Part shown: positions 1-11,907 of the stretch, in pieces
Numbering within the stretch: the stretch's first letter is position 1
How the letters are laid out: every line of letters starts with the position of its first letter
From: Zygnema cylindricum
Lineage: Eukaryota; Streptophyta; Zygnematophyceae; Zygnematales; Zygnemataceae
Reading direction: 5' to 3'
Length of the DNA stretch: 64,000 nt
Assembly (NCBI GenBank): GCA_037447655.1
Contig: JBBHKE010002876.1
Location: 122,489-186,488, forward strand
Made by a program: the position numbers and the translations under genes
Notes under the pieces: model-generated
The model's input: only the letters and a program-made list of their open reading frames with translations
Databases searched by the model: none
Told to the model about the DNA's origin: nothing

Positions 1-115
1 GTGACTACGACAAGTATGAGGGCTAGAGAGAGAAGTTAGAAGAAGGTTGCCTCTGCTTTTTCCTGCTCCTATTTAACTTAATTAAATAACCTAGAAAATA
101 CCTTTAATTTCAACA
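1..115 (-). mobile_element. 5' end of a copia LTR, cut by the window edge
   Basis: Read on the minus strand the segment starts TGTTGAAAT at 115 and continues with TATTTTCTAGG, the start shared by the copia LTRs at 14109, 25535 and 56575. The part near position 1 (gtgactac-aacaagtatg type) matches 13988-14060. The LTR interrupts the integrase C-terminal region of element 1, which begins at 116, so it is a later insertion. The target-site duplication cannot be tested because the other end lies outside the window. Confidence 0.75.
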
Positions 116-1328
116 AGGATCTCCGGAAAAAATATATCCGTATGGAAATCAACGGTGAGAGGTGTGTCAGGTAGATTTGGTACGAGTTGGCGAATTAATG
201 GGTCTTCATTAAAAATGACATCATGTGAAACAACAATACGATGTGTTTTAAGGCAATATATTCAATATGCTGTGGAGTGGGGGGCGTAACCAACAAATAT
301 ACCTTTTATGGCTTTCGCACCCCATTTTCCATCGGTATTTGTAAGATTTTTGTAGTAAGCCTAGCTTCCAAAAATACGGAAGTGGGAGACATTTGGTTTC
401 CTTTTATGCCATGCCTCAAAAGGAGTCTTGTTTTTTAGGGCCGATGTGGGTGACCTATTGCGAACATAACAAGCCGTTAGTAATGCTTCGGCCCAAACGG
501 ATTGAGGTAACATAGCAAAATGCATCATTGATCGTGCCATATCGGCAAAGGTTCGGTTAAGTCTTTCAGCATCCCCATTTTGTTGAGGTGTATGTGGGGC
601 ACATAATTCATGAATTATGCCACATGATGCTAAGAATTCATTGAATTCATGAGACATATATTCCCCCCCATTATCACTTCTTAACATTTTTCTCCGAGAG
701 GAGAATTGATTTTCGACGAGTGACTTAAAATGTTTGAAGTGAGTAAAAGCCTCAGATTTGTTTTTAATGAGATATATACATGAGTAAATCTTGAGTAATC
801 ATCAATGAAGGAAATGAAATATACAAATCCACTCAAGCTTGGTACCCTCATAGGTCCACATACATCACTGGAAATTAAATCAAGGGGAGAGTTTGATTCA
901 GAAAAGCTTGTTGGAAAAGGTAATCGGGGCATCTTGCCAATAATACATCCATGGCAAAAATCAAGATGTTTTGCATCATATGGGTCTAAGCCTAAAATTA
1001 GGCCTTTACTAAAAGACACTAAACTTTGCCTATTTAAATGGCCATATCTCAAATGCCATTTGTGGAAACAAGAAGGGGAAGATTTTGCTACATTTGTATG
1101 CGCTAGATCTCTAAAGGATTTTAACATATAGAGATTACCACATTTAATTCCTTTTCCAAGGAAAAATAAGGATTGACGAAAAAAACTGGACGTCGGTTGC
1201 GGAAATGATTCCAAAACTACCATTTTTAATTGTCGTACCCAAAGAAAAAAATGTTTTTTTTTTAGTTGGCGAACGTAGTAAACGTTCTCCAAAATGAGTG
1301 GCTCGGAACTACTCGGGTTTATGGCCAC
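116..1328 (-). pseudogene. Copia element 1: GAG-pre-integrase and integrase, broken
   Basis: Minus-strand fragments encode a copia integrase in the expected order. The GAG-pre-integrase segment (WHLRYGHLNRQSL) and the zinc-binding end (CHGCIIGKMPRLPFP) lie at about 920-1090. The catalytic core follows, with DVCGP and FIDDYSR at about 800-880 and LRSDNGGEY at about 660-690. HTPQQNGDAERLNRT at about 550-600 carries the catalytic glutamate. The C-terminal FRIFGS and GIFVGYAP motifs run to about 270. Frameshifts near 685 and stop codons after FRIFGS break it. RT and RNase H would lie to the left but are cut off by the LTR at 1-115. This is dead sequence. Confidence 0.85.
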
Positions 1329-2104
1329 CTGTCCAACAAAATTGTTAGGACAGAGTTATCTCCAAGTAAAATGTGTAAAGGAGAGGAAAGCATAACAAGA
1401 TTTGTCATGATAGATTTAGAGCATGACATGTGCTGGGAGGCACCAGAATCTATTAACCAATCATTATTGTTACCTGAAGTATTGAAAGCGTACCCATAGT
1501 CGATTGGAGGAATGGGAGCTGGTGCGGAATTGTTATGGTTAATAGGCGGTACGTCCAGATATGTTATGTCAAACTGAAGGAGTGGAGGAGGTACAGTTGG
1601 CGCAAATTGGAAATGTGGCGACATATTGTACCATGGGGGAGGAGGTACGTAAGGACCGTACGAAGGAGTAATGTATGCTGGAGTCGCGTGTCCAACCGGA
1701 TTGTACGCGACAGATGGATTTGGCGGCGCTCTTGGATTTGGAGCGTTGTAATTGTTTTGACCGCCGCCGCCACCACCTGACGCACGTTCACGTTTGCGAG
1801 CGAGAACTGGACACGCGTCGATCAGATGATCTTTCTCTTTGCAGTATCTGCAAAAATTGGAAGATCCTGCAACACCTGTAAAAGATTTTATAAGGACAAG
1901 AGTAATAAGTGTTGTGGCGTCAGATGATGTCACATGCTTTTTAAGTCTTTGTCTACTTTCTTCATAGAGAAGTTGATTAGTTAAGTCCGGATAGCGTGAC
2001 ATTTGCAGGATTTTTGTCAACCGTACCAACAAAAGATTCAAAACTGGGTGGTAATCCTGCCAAAATCACGCTAATAAGATCTTCATGCATCACAGGGTAA
2101 TTGA
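1319..2104 (-). pseudogene. Copia element 1: C-terminal gag and protease
   Basis: The minus frame holds a UBN2-type gag end (ISVILAGLPPSFES near 2040-2085), a CCHC zinc knuckle (CRYCKEKDHLIDAC, about 1820-1860), a proline- and asparagine-rich linker, and the copia protease active site (DWLIDSGASQHMSC, about 1440-1480). A frameshift lies near 2010-2040. The N-terminal part of the same gag is at 8306-8782, because element 2 (2105-8305) inserted here. The protease motif D-S-G-A is intact but the frame is not. Confidence 0.85.
2100..2104. repeat. Target-site duplication of element 2, left copy
   Basis: The 5-bp sequence attga lies directly outside the LTR start (plus-strand TGTTGTTC at 2105). 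An identical attga lies at 8306-8310, directly after the other LTR end (acaaca). A 5-bp duplication is normal for copia integrase. Confidence 0.85.
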
Positions 2105-3124
2105 TGTTGTTCTACAACCACCGTTGCAGGAGGAGAACCAGCAGTAGTAGTGGAAGTAGACATGAAAAACAGTGGAAACTATCAAAGTACCTACTAAACA
2201 GCCAATTTTGAACAGACACAAAATATGACTCAGATAGCCAAAATGCCTCAAATTTGCCACAGTGATGAACAATACAGTAAACTGACAATTCCCAAAAATT
2301 GCAGCCCAAATGACACAGTAAACCATAAGATATGATGTTTGGAAGTTTCCCAAAAACTGCCCTTAGAAAATCATATTCCCAATACTGGATACTACAAAAT
2401 TGGCTAAGTCCTAAGTTATACACTCATTGTGTGTATCTACTGATCTACACTAATTTGGGTTACCGTTACTACGGTTATTATCCTGACTAACGACAACGCA
2501 TCCTACCCGTACGTCACTGTACCTCAAAACCCTAATTATTACTTTCTAAAAACCTGCTTAATGGAACACTATTTTTTATTACACTAAAATACAAAACAAT
2601 GTTATTCAAATATTTCCAGATATTGAACCGTATACAAAACGTTCCAACCGTACACAAAATGTTTCAAATGCTTAGTCAGCGAGAGTCGCTAAAATCCAGC
2701 CGAAAGTGGTCGTGTAGTATGAAGCACCTGAGTGCTTCGTCACTTGTGGTCCCACGCGAATTACGCTTGTGGTCCCTCGTGAATCATGCTTGTGGTCCCA
2801 GGTGAATCGCGTCTGTTGGAACAAATTCAATCGACGATGGTACCGTCGAACTGTACCATTTATTTCCGGAATACCCGGTTCAGATCCCGTTCGTCCGATC
2901 TTGTGAATCATATCGTCAACTGCGTGACGCGTGTGGTTGACTGTCGACGCCACTACGAAAAACCTGAATACGTTCTTTTGCTGACACGTGTCCCAGTAAA
3001 AGTACAATACACTGTATTGTACTTTTGCTACTGTAACGCTAATTAAGGTAAGTATTACTTAGAAAAATAATCTAAGTTATTTTTACCCCTATTTACTGAA
3101 ATAAAGATTTTATAAATTACAACA
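2105..3124 (-). mobile_element. Element 2, 3' LTR (1020 bp)
   Basis: On the minus strand the LTR runs from TGTTGTAATT (3124) to GAACAACA (2105), so it is bounded by the inverted repeat TGTTGT/ACAACA. It is a near copy of 7252-8305. A purine-rich tract (minus strand, CTAAAGATTTAGGGGAG, 3125-3141) precedes it as expected for plus-strand priming. Its U3 holds three copies of a 23-bp repeat at 2743-2811; the 5' LTR has four. The last bases of the LTR contain the gag start codon region (MSTSTTTAG). Confidence 0.85.
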
Positions 3125-4690
3125 CTCCCCTAAATCTTTAGACTCAAATACTCACTTAGTCCAATAACATCTCTGCAAAATTGTAACTTAGGAGCACGTA
3201 GGGCTTTTGTTAACATATCAGCTACCATCTTCTCGTTCGGTGAATAACATAACTTAACGACTTTTGCAAGTATTTTTTCTTTAACAAAGTGAAGTCTAAC
3301 ATCCATGTGTTTGCTCTTAAAGTGATGGTTGAGGTTAGAGGCAATTGCAATGGCTGCCTGGTTGTTACACCAGATAGCTTGAGGACCAGTTTGCATATAC
3401 CCAAGTTCTTGTAAAACGGACTTGACCCATAGGAGCTCCTTGAGGGCGGAAGCTGCTGCCATATATTCTGACTCCATTGTGGATTGAGCTGTAACCTTCT
3501 GTAATTTGCTACTCCAGCAGCAAGTTCCGTCTCCAATCTTCAAAACAAAGTCGGTCGTAAATTCCCGGCTTGGCATGTCTCCATAGCTAGCATCGCTTCA
3601 CGTCTGTATTTTCTCCTCTCCTCCTCCGAGTATAAGCTTAAGATTTCCAGTACCTGCAAGATATCTCAGCACCATTTTTGCTGCTTCCCAATCTGCCTTT
3701 TTAGGATTCTGCAAACTTCTACTCAAGACCCCCACATCTGCTGCAATATCAGGTCTCGTACAATTTATAAACTATATAAGACTTTCAACTACATGTCTAT
3801 ATGGCTTTGGAGCCATAAACTCCTCTTCCCCTGACTCTAGACTCTCACACACCATAATGCGTGACTCTGAATCCCTTCCTTCCAATTTTTGCCTGAGTTC
3901 CATGGGAGTTATAGATCCCTTTACATCTTTCATTTCATATCTTTCCAACATGTTACCTATTGTTTCTTTCTGAGTTAACATAATCAGCCTTTTGTTTCTG
4001 GCTCTTTCTACCTGTATTCCTAAAATATACTTGGCCTCACCGAGGTCGTTCATTCGAACCTAGACCTTAAAGCCGCTTAAATGCGGTTTATTTCATCCAT
4101 TGACGTATTTATTATTAATAAGTCATCCACATATACAGCAATGTATAGTATCCCATCCTCCCCTTGTAAGACATATACAGAATGATCTGAGCTAATTCTC
4201 CTAAATCCCAGCCCAGTCAAAAACTCATCTAACTTCAAATTCCACTTACGCGGGGCTTGTTTTAGCCCATACAAATATTTCATCAATTTACACACTAATT
4301 CTTCCTTTCCCTTTTCAACGTACATTTCAGGTTGTTTCATATAAATTGTTTCTTCTAACTCTCCATGCAAAAAGGCAGTTTTAACATCCATTTGTTGTAT
4401 TTCCATATTCTGTATAGCCGGTAGACCTAGCAAAATTCTGACAGTGGGAAATCTGACAACTGGAGAGAAGGTTTCTTCAAAGTCAATACCTTCTTTTTCA
4501 TTATACCCCTTGCCCACTAGTTTGGCCTTATACCTTTTGATGGTGTTGTCCGGGTTCAGCTTCATTTGTTGCTGATGGCTTTTCTGCCCGGAGGGAGATC
4601 CACCAGCTCCCATGTCTGTGCCTCCATAATAGACTTCATTTCATCGTTTGCCGCCTCGATCCATTGATTTCTCTCAGGTGATGAGTAGGC
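3125..4690 (-). pseudogene. Element 2: reverse transcriptase and RNase H, broken
   Basis: The minus frames encode a copia RT with conserved segments: ERNQWIEAANDE-type start near 4650-4690, YKAKLVGKGYNEKEGIDFEE at about 4460-4540, QQMDVKTAFLHGE, LYGLKQAPR and the catalytic YVDDLLI near 4110-4130. The second part (LGEAKYILGIQVER) continues from 4053 after a frameshift. RNase H with ATSYGDMP, QSTMESEYMA and WCNNQAAIAIA lies at 3130-3576. Stops and frameshifts near 4060, 3770 and 3580 separate the parts, so it cannot make one polyprotein. Confidence 0.85.
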
Positions 4691-4760
4691 CTCCTAGATC
4701 GTTAGAGGCTCCTCTGTAGCTGCAGAAAAAGCAAAGTGAGAGCTTGCTTGTAGACGGCTG

Positions 4761-5876
4761 CTAGATCTCTTTCCCCCCGGAAATTCTGAGGCTGACATCG
4801 TCGACAACCTCTGATTTTTTATGTTTAGTGTGAAGCGTAACTTGATTTGGTACATAGTCTGTAGTAGTTCCTTCCACCTGAGGCGTAGCTTGTGGTGAAG
4901 CATCCTGTAAAGGTTCCAGAGGAACTGAAGGAAGAGGTGTCCTACTTGCCTGTGAAAAGTAGACTGGCTGCGTATGGTGAAAAATGACATATTCTTGCTT
5001 TTGCTTTGCCGGTTGATCCGGCACTTTAAAAAGATCAACCGAATCCTGTTCATCTTTAATCTGGATATTCCTAGAAATAATCAATTTCTGTTTCTCAAAT
5101 ACAAAAACTCTATATCCTTTTGCATTATCATCATACCCCATAAAAATTCCTGGTAAGCCCTTAGGCTCCATTTTCCATCTATCCTGTGAAGTATCTAGAG
5201 TAAAACACTTGTTGCCAAAGATTTAAAAGTGGCTAACATCAGGTTTCTCTCCTGCCCAAAGCTCATAAGGTGTGGTGCTAAGAGATCTAGAAGCAATTCT
5301 ATTCTTAATATAAACAGCACAGTTTAGTGCTTCAGCCCAGAATTTCAAATCTAGCCCTTTATCCGCAAGCATGGACCGAGCACTCTCTGTCACTGTTCTA
5401 TTTAATCTTTCAGAAACACCATTCTGTTCTTGTGTGTAAGGAACAGTAAGATTGTGACTAATACCTTATTGAATGAGAAATTCTTTGAATTCCTTTGATG
5501 TGTATTCTCCCCCATTGTCCGATCTCAACGCCAAGATTGGAACTCCAAGAAGTTTTTCCGCCCACGCTTTGTAGTGTTTGAAGTGAGTGAACACTTCACT
5601 CTTATGTTGCATGAAGTAGAATTTAGTGTACCTCGAGTAGTCATCTGTGAATGTAACCATATAGTGGACGCCTCCAGCTGAAGCCACTTGTGAAGGACCG
5701 AGAACATCAAAGTGTATTAGCTGCAGAACGTTCTCCGATCTGTGGTCTATTTCCTGTGGAAATGGCAATTTGTGAATCTTGCCAAATGAACAACCATCAC
5801 ATGATTTTATAGGATGAGAACTAAGAGAAACTCCCTCGATTTTTCCGGAATTATACCATTTTCTTAAGACTATCAT
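4761..5876 (-). pseudogene. Element 2: integrase, broken
   Basis: The zinc-binding end (CDGCSFGKIHKLPFP, about 5760-5800) precedes the catalytic core with HFDVLGPS and FTDDYSRYTKFY, then RSDNGGEYTSKEFKEF near 5470-5530. A stop at about 5466 interrupts the core before the catalytic glutamate. The remaining core and C-terminal segments follow, with FMGYDDNAKGYRVFVF at about 5090-5150. Several stops and frameshifts lie between 5466 and 5171. Confidence 0.82.
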
Positions 5877-7310
5877 AATTTATATGTCCTAATCTTTTAT
5901 GCCACACCTCATTGTTAGATTCGACACTAGAGTAGAGAACATCATTTTCTTTATATTCAGCCATGTCCATCCGATACATTTTGCTAGCATCTCTAGTTTT
6001 TGTTAGTGCTACTTTCCCTTTCTTGCTAACCACCTGTCTCACTCCTTTCAGAACAACTTCAAAGCCTTCGCTCTCCACAATTGATGTAGAAAATAATTTT
6101 TTCTTAAAGTCTGGAACATACAAAACATTATGAAGTGTTCTCTCTACCGACTTTCCCCCCATATCAACCATCAAAGATACATCACCCTGAGCTGAGGTTT
6201 GAACACTCATGCCACAAGCATAGTAAATACTCCTTGGAGATGTTTGCTGCAGATTTGCAAAAGCCGCTTTGTTCCAGCACATATGGGCAGACGCTCCCAT
6301 GTCCATGATCCATCCTGCATCTTTTGGACCCTCCATTGCAGCCGCCATAGCAAAGAGCTCCGCCTCCTCTTGCTCATTGAAGCTTAAAGACTCATCTGCA
6401 TCAGTTGCAGAAGCTGAGAAAAGAGCATTTCCACGGGAAGGATTTCCAGAAAATCCTCTGTGATACTGGCTTTGCTGCCAACCTGGCCTGTATAAGCCTG
6501 ATTCATTAGCCTTCTTCAGTTTAAGACAGCACCTGTATCCATGACCCTTCTCATAACAATAAAAACAACTAGTAGTAGATGACCTATTCTGTCTTTGATT
6601 AAATTGATTCTGATTCTGGTTAAATTGACTCCTGTTCTGATTAATCTCATTTCTTTTGTCAAAGTCTGTGGCAAATGCTTCAACTATTCCTTCTCCTTCA
6701 AGGAGTTTAGTATTAGTCTCTTCCTCGAATATAAGATTGTACGCTAACTGAAATGACCAGCTAGCTTTATCATGACTCTTTAATTGAACAGACACACCCT
6801 TCATGCTACTAGGAAGACCTTTAATAAACAGAGCTGCTTGTTGAAACTCAGGAAATGACCCCCCAGCAGAAGAGTGAGCATCAATAAGGGCACGAAAATT
6901 TTCACAATACTCGACCATAGTTCCCTCCGAGTATTTGCATCCCCAATTTTTCCAGCCACCAGCAACTCCTCTTGAACATTCGCTTTCTCAAAAGCGGATT
7001 TTAGTGATGTCCAAATCTCACTCGCCTTCTTCATTTTCAGTCGAGACATGACCAAATTTTCTGAAATACAAATAATAAAATTGTTCCATGCCATTGAATT
7101 CTTTTTCGCCCAAGATGGATCTGTTTCATCAAGGGAGCGATCCAAGACTCCCAATAAGTCAGCAGTTCCAAACGACGATTCAACCATCGCCGCCCAGTAA
7201 GCATACTTTTGGCCATTGAAGATAGGAATTCTTGACGAAATACCCAAAACCTGTTGTTCTACAACCACCGTTGCAGGAGGAGAACCAGCAGTAGTAGTGG
7301 AAGTAGACAT
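5851..7310 (-). pseudogene. Element 2: gag, protease and GAG-pre-integrase
   Basis: Gag probably starts at the minus-strand ATG 7308-7310 (MSTSTTTAGSPP), which lies inside the 5' LTR; an in-frame upstream ATG at 7367 is also open. The frame shows IPIFNGQKYAYWAAMVESS (DUF4219/UBN2-type gag start). It then shifts near 6900-6920 into a second frame with the CCHC knuckle CFYCYEKGHGYRCC (about 6535-6580) and a protease site. The protease reads D-M-G-A instead of the usual D-S-G-A (about 6300). The GAG-pre-integrase motif VWHKRLGHINYDSLKK ends the segment. Confidence 0.82.
7240..7251 (-). promoter_or_regulatory. Degenerate half-tRNA primer-binding site of element 2
   Basis: Directly after the LTR end (minus strand ACAACA) the sequence reads GGTTTTGGGTAT. 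It resembles the GGTTATGGGCCC complement of the initiator tRNA-Met anticodon arm that is intact in the neighbouring families. The match is partial, so the call rests on position and on the relatives. Confidence 0.5.
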
Positions 7311-8305
7311 GTAAAAACAGTGGAAACTATCAAAGTACCTACTCAACAGCCAACTTTGAACAGACACAAAATATGACTCAAATAGCCAAAATGCCTCAAA
7401 TTTGCCACAGTGATGAAAAATTCAGTAAACTGACATTTCCCAAAATTGCAGCCCAAATGACTTAGTAAACCATAAGATATGATGTCTGGAAGTTTCCCAA
7501 AAATTGCCCCTAGAAAATCATATTCCCAATACTGGATACTACAAAATTGGCTAAGTCCTAAGTTATATACTTACAGTGTGTATCTACTGATCTACACTAA
7601 TTTGGGTAACCGTTACTACGGTTATTATCCTGACTAACGACAACGCATCCTACTTGTACGTCACTATACCTCAAAACCCTAATTATTACTTTCTAAAAAC
7701 GTGCTTAATGGAACACTATTTTTTATTACACTAAAATACAAAACAATGTTATTCACATATTTCCAGATATTGAACCGTACACAAAACGTTCCAACCGTAC
7801 ACAAAACGTTCCAAATGCTTAGTCAGCGAGAGTCGCTAAAATCCAGCCGAATGTGGTTGTGTAGTATAAAGCACCTGAGTGCTTCGTCACTTGTGGTCCC
7901 GCGCGAATCACGCTTGTGGTCCCTCGTGAATCACGCTTGTGGTCCCTCGTGAATCACGCTTGTGGTCCCAAGTGAATCGCGTCCGTTGGAAAAAATTCAA
8001 TCGACGATGGTACCGTCGAACTGTACCATTTATTTCCGGAATACCTAGTTCAGATCGCGTTCGTCCAATCTTGTGAATCATATCGTCAACTGCGTGACGC
8101 GTGTGGTTGACTGTCGGCGCCACTCCAAAAAACCTGCATACGTTCTTTTGCCGACAAGTGTTCCTGTAAAAGTACAATACACTTTTTTGTACTTTTTGCT
8201 ACTGTAACGCTAATTAAGGTAAGTATTACAGTACACTACTTAGAAAAATAATCTAAGTTAGTTTTACCCCTATTTGTTGAAATAAAGATTTTATAAATTA
8301 CAACA
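7252..8305 (-). mobile_element. Element 2, 5' LTR (1054 bp)
   Basis: The termini are TGTTGTAATT (8305, minus strand) and ACAACA (7252). It aligns along its whole length with 2105-3124. The four 23-bp repeats at 7890-7981 (core cttgtggtccc) against three in the 3' LTR explain part of the length difference. The flank at 8306-8310 is the right target-site copy attga. Confidence 0.85.
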
Positions 8306-8782
8306 ATTGATACATTTTAAACCACCAGCGTATGATTGTACTTTTTGTATGAATGACAACATATCTTCTGACTTATCCTTTTCAAGTAAAATAAATTCTC
8401 GTCGAAGGGCTAAACGATGCGGCCACGTGTCAGTTTCATACGCGACATATAAAAATATCCACGCTTCATTTGCGGTTGTGGCGCTTCGCACAAGGTTTGC
8501 GATTGTTCTATCCAGCGACAGAATAAGTCGAGACAGCGCGACGAAGTCCTTTTCTCTCCACGCAATGATTGCAGTCTGAGTGGCCGCAAAATCATCGTCA
8601 TCCTCATCTGGTATAGTAGGAATGATGACATCTCCTATATTACGTGGCCCCATAATTTTTCGAAACTAAATAAATGCTGGATTAGAAACTTCCAGTTGTA
8701 AAAATCTTGTCATTTGAATTTGTGTATTGAGTTTGACACATCCGAGGCTGTGGGCCCATAACCTAATAAATTAGCGGCCATA
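8306..8782 (-). pseudogene. Copia element 1: N-terminal gag
   Basis: The minus frame reads MAANLLGYGPTASD from 8782. A second frame (8291-8653) carries a UBN2-type gag: AWREKDFVALSRLILSLD, ETDTWPHRLALRREF and SEDMLSFIQKVQSYAGGL. It ends exactly at the element 2 insertion. Removing 2105-8305 and one attga copy joins it in frame to the gag segment ending at 2104. Frameshifts lie near 8650-8700. Confidence 0.82.
8752..8763 (-). promoter_or_regulatory. Half-tRNA primer-binding site of element 1
   Basis: The plus strand reads gggcccataacc, identical to the anticodon-arm segment of plant initiator tRNA-Met as I know it, so the minus strand GGTTATGGGCCC could pair with the tRNA. It lies within gag codons (G-Y-G-P), downstream of the ATG at 8780-8782. 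Confidence 0.7.
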
Positions 8783-9240
8783 AAGAAAATAAAGATTTGA
8801 AGAACATAACAAGAAAACTTACAAAGTACATAAAAAGGACAAATGACAGCAAGAACAAAGTGAGACTGTCGAGAACTTTTGTTCAAACAATTATATAGAA
8901 AAAGTTGTATTAACAAAGTGAGACGCTTGAGTTTATAGATGTACTCAAGCGTGTAAAGCGCACTAAAAAGGAGGTTTGGACTAAACTAGGTAGCATCTGC
9001 TAAGTGGGACTTAACTAGGTGTATCTGTAAGTGTAGGTAGAACTAGTTAGAAAGATTCCAAGGATTTAGTGGGAATCTTTCTACGTAAAGAATGATATGT
9101 ACAAAGTAAGGTACACCAAGTAAAATAAAGTAAGGTAAACCAAGTACATGAACACTAAATTAAGTAGTATATTTAGACTTTAGTGTTCTAGGACTTAATA
9201 TCTATCAAAAGTAACTATCTAAACATAGTGGTTCAGAAGT
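8764..9240 (-). mobile_element. Probable 5' LTR of copia element 1
   Basis: The sequence lies just upstream (minus strand) of the element 1 primer-binding site and, by analogy with the neighbouring families, should be its LTR. The second LTR is outside the window, so the outer boundary is a guess. Short imperfect repeats (aagtaaggtacacc / aagtaaggtaaacc near 9105-9140) and an inverted pair around 8930-8950 are the only internal structure seen. Confidence 0.45.
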
Positions 9241-9269
9241 AGTGTGGAATGAAGAGTCGGTGAATTCCA

Positions 9270-9440
9270 ATAAGAGGGAGAGGGAGAGGGAGAGGGAGAG
9301 GGAGAGGGAGAGGGAAAAGGAGAGGGAGAGGTGGGGAGAAGGAGAGGGAGAGGGAGAGGGAAAGGGAGAGGGAGATTGGGAAAGAGAGGGAGAGGGGAGT
9401 GGGGGAGGGTGTGGGGGAGGGAGAGGGACAAGGAGAGGGA
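9270..9440. repeat. GA-rich microsatellite (GAGAGG)n
   Basis: The plus strand is an almost uninterrupted run of gagagg units with a few g-rich interruptions. It produces spurious long open frames of Arg-Glu on one strand and Pro-Ser-Leu on the other; neither is a gene. Confidence 0.95.
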
Positions 9441-9999
9441 TAACTCATGTCGCCACTTACGTAGATGTTACATATATTGAGGTGGTGAGGTTGTACATTG
9501 ACAACCTGTAAAAACTATATGATTTGTAAGAAGATTTCCAATCGTAGAAAACTCTTCATTTTATAACAATTTTTTGGGAAGAGGTATGCGAAATTATTGA
9601 TTAAAAAAAATATACATCCACTACGTTTTTAATGAAGACATGTGGTTTAGCAAAGAAAGTTATAAATGTGCAAGGTAGATAACAAATGCATATTCTGATG
9701 CCCTACAATGACGAATAGAATGAGTTGTTACTCGTCGTAACATATATTGTCAACAATTTAATATACGCAAAACACTAAGGTCAAACAATGAAACTTAATT
9801 TTCACCACTATCGTGTAAACACCCCATGTTTTTGACGCGGGAAGGATAACACCAAAATAATACACATTCAAAAATAATGTTTGACTCGTGGCGTCGCTTT
9901 GATATTAAGTAACTTCAATTGTTTAACTAGTTTAACAACAAACACTTTGTGATAAAATTCACATGGACCTATGATTTAAAATTAATACAGGTTGGACCA

Positions 10000-10125
10000 T
10001 AAGTTTGACAAAATAATGCTAGGTCGCTTATAAGTTGGCCTTCCTACAAAATAGGACATGAGTTTGACAATATATCGCTCGGCCGCTTATAAGTTGGCCT
10101 TCCTACAAAATAGGACATGTCACTC
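10000..10125. repeat. 59-bp tandem repeat, two units
   Basis: The core ataagttggccttcctac followed by aaaataggacatg occurs at about 10030-10060 and again 59 bp later. The preceding agtttgaca segment is repeated too (10001 and 10061), so two units are nearly complete. Confidence 0.8.
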
Positions 10126-11251
10126 CGCATTATATATTGTTTTTCTTTAGCTGTAAAATCTGGTTGTAGAGGTGCAACCTCCGCGGTCACATGTCACCAC
10201 TATGTGCGCTTTTAAGTGTGAAGTATAGTTTAACGGCAGCGAGGTCCGTAAAGGCTAAGGTTTGCAATTGACTTTTCACAGTAAAGTTGTTTGGCTATCT
10301 ATGTAAGGCAATGAGCTCTACGAAGAGCATGGTTTATCACTCGATGAAAACAATTTATACGTTGTACCATTGATTACCATTTTCTTATATATAAAATAGT
10401 AACATAGATTACTATGTACCTTTCCCGAATTACATATTCATAAGTACTATCTCTATGGATATCTAGAGGTGGTGGGCTACAAATTCACTGTTAGTGACAA
10501 TTGTAACCCACGTGTAGAGACACTTCATTTATTATAGGGGAATGATAACTATTTGAGGGGTTTTTGCTGCTTATGCTTTTGTCACTAATAATGAGGCTAT
10601 TCGGTGAGTTAAACATGTTTGTAACAAAATACACATTGGAGAAAATTGTTAAGTGAATGGGGACGTCGCTTAAATGATTTTATTTAACTTGTTCAACACT
10701 TAACACTCACCTATTAAATTCACATGTGTACTTGGTGAAAACATGTGGGTTATTCAAAAAATAAGGAAAAAATTGGGCTTTAGTTGCATATCAATGTGTT
10801 TGGAAAAGGAGTAAGCAAAGTAGGCGGGTTAAACATCTAAAACAAACTTAAAATATCTTGAAATAATGTGTCAAAACATTACTAAACTGTAGTGTATTGT
10901 ACTGCACTGTAGCATATTATATTTGACGCTACGGTACGCTAATTTTTGTCGTGATTATAGGGTTTTTACCGATTTAACGACCTGACTTGAGTAACAAAAG
11001 CGCCTTTTTTCTGTCATTTTTCATGTCGACCATTCATGACCTTATATAACTACATATGTATGGGGCGTGATAACCCTAACTATAATGTTGGCGTGTGTAC
11101 CAATAGAGTACGATCAATAAAGTATGAAAAGCTTATGGACGTTACCCGGTTCGCTATAGTAACGTTAACTAACCCCCGTTTTCGTACGGTCATTTCATAC
11201 AGGATATACAGAAAATATCTATCCACGCGATGTCTACAATGTATTTTCTAG

Positions 11252-11345
11252 TGTTGTGTATCACTAAAAAAATTATCGCGATAACACCGATACCGATAGT
11301 TATCGGTTATCGAACCCGTCAGAGGTCCCGATATATCGGTACTTT
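11252..11345. repeat. Partial copy of the TATCGG inverted-repeat element
   Basis: It starts with tgttgtgtatcact and continues gataacaccgataccgatag, then cagaggtcccgatatatcgg. The same sequence is found at 36731-36820 in the channel gene intron. Only the left end is present here. Confidence 0.7.
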
Positions 11346-11907
11346 ATGTGCTTTATGTCCGGAGTACATTCTGTCCGTTAAATTGAACAAAAATTTACGT
11401 GAAATATACGGTTTTTTTCCGAGAAAAGTACGGACTTTGATGAAAAAATATGTTGCACTTTGTAGTATTTTTTGGTCGGTTAATTAAACAGAACTTTTAC
11501 GAGAACGTACGGAACTGTATCGACAAACTGATGATCATGGAACACAAAAAGGACAGCGGACACAAAGTACAACGGATGCAAAATTGTAATAAGATTTCTA
11601 ACCTCTCAGAAAATCCCATTACTACATCACATTTCAACCACACATTCCACACATTGGAAAATTACACATTCTCATTGGAAAACACTCACATACAGAAATA
11701 AACTTTAAATTAGAGAAAGCTTCTGTCCACATAACATTAGCTTGGTCTCTTGCCCTCGTGGCTCAACCCTTCTTTTAAAGTGTTTTCCTCTACTCTTCAC
11801 TCTTAATAATTCTATCTCTTAACTACTAAAACACTACTTAGTTTGTAAGAGATTTCAATGCCAAAATTCTAATTCTCCAATTTGGGTTTAATCGCTCAAG
11901 ACCAAGA

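Larger units (their letters stand above)
9441..11880. other. Gene-poor AT-rich stretch
   Basis: I see no recognisable coding region. It contains the 59-bp tandem repeat at 10000-10125 and the partial inverted-repeat element copy at 11252-11345, both listed separately. The short open frames between 11036 and 11701 show no recognisable domain. Confidence 0.6.

Noticed and set aside
7890-7981. CRISPR-like array of 23-bp repeats
   Set aside because: The units are contiguous with no spacers and lie in a plant LTR.
9219-9511. Open frames on both strands in the GA-rich tract
   Set aside because: Composition artefacts of a GAGAGG microsatellite.
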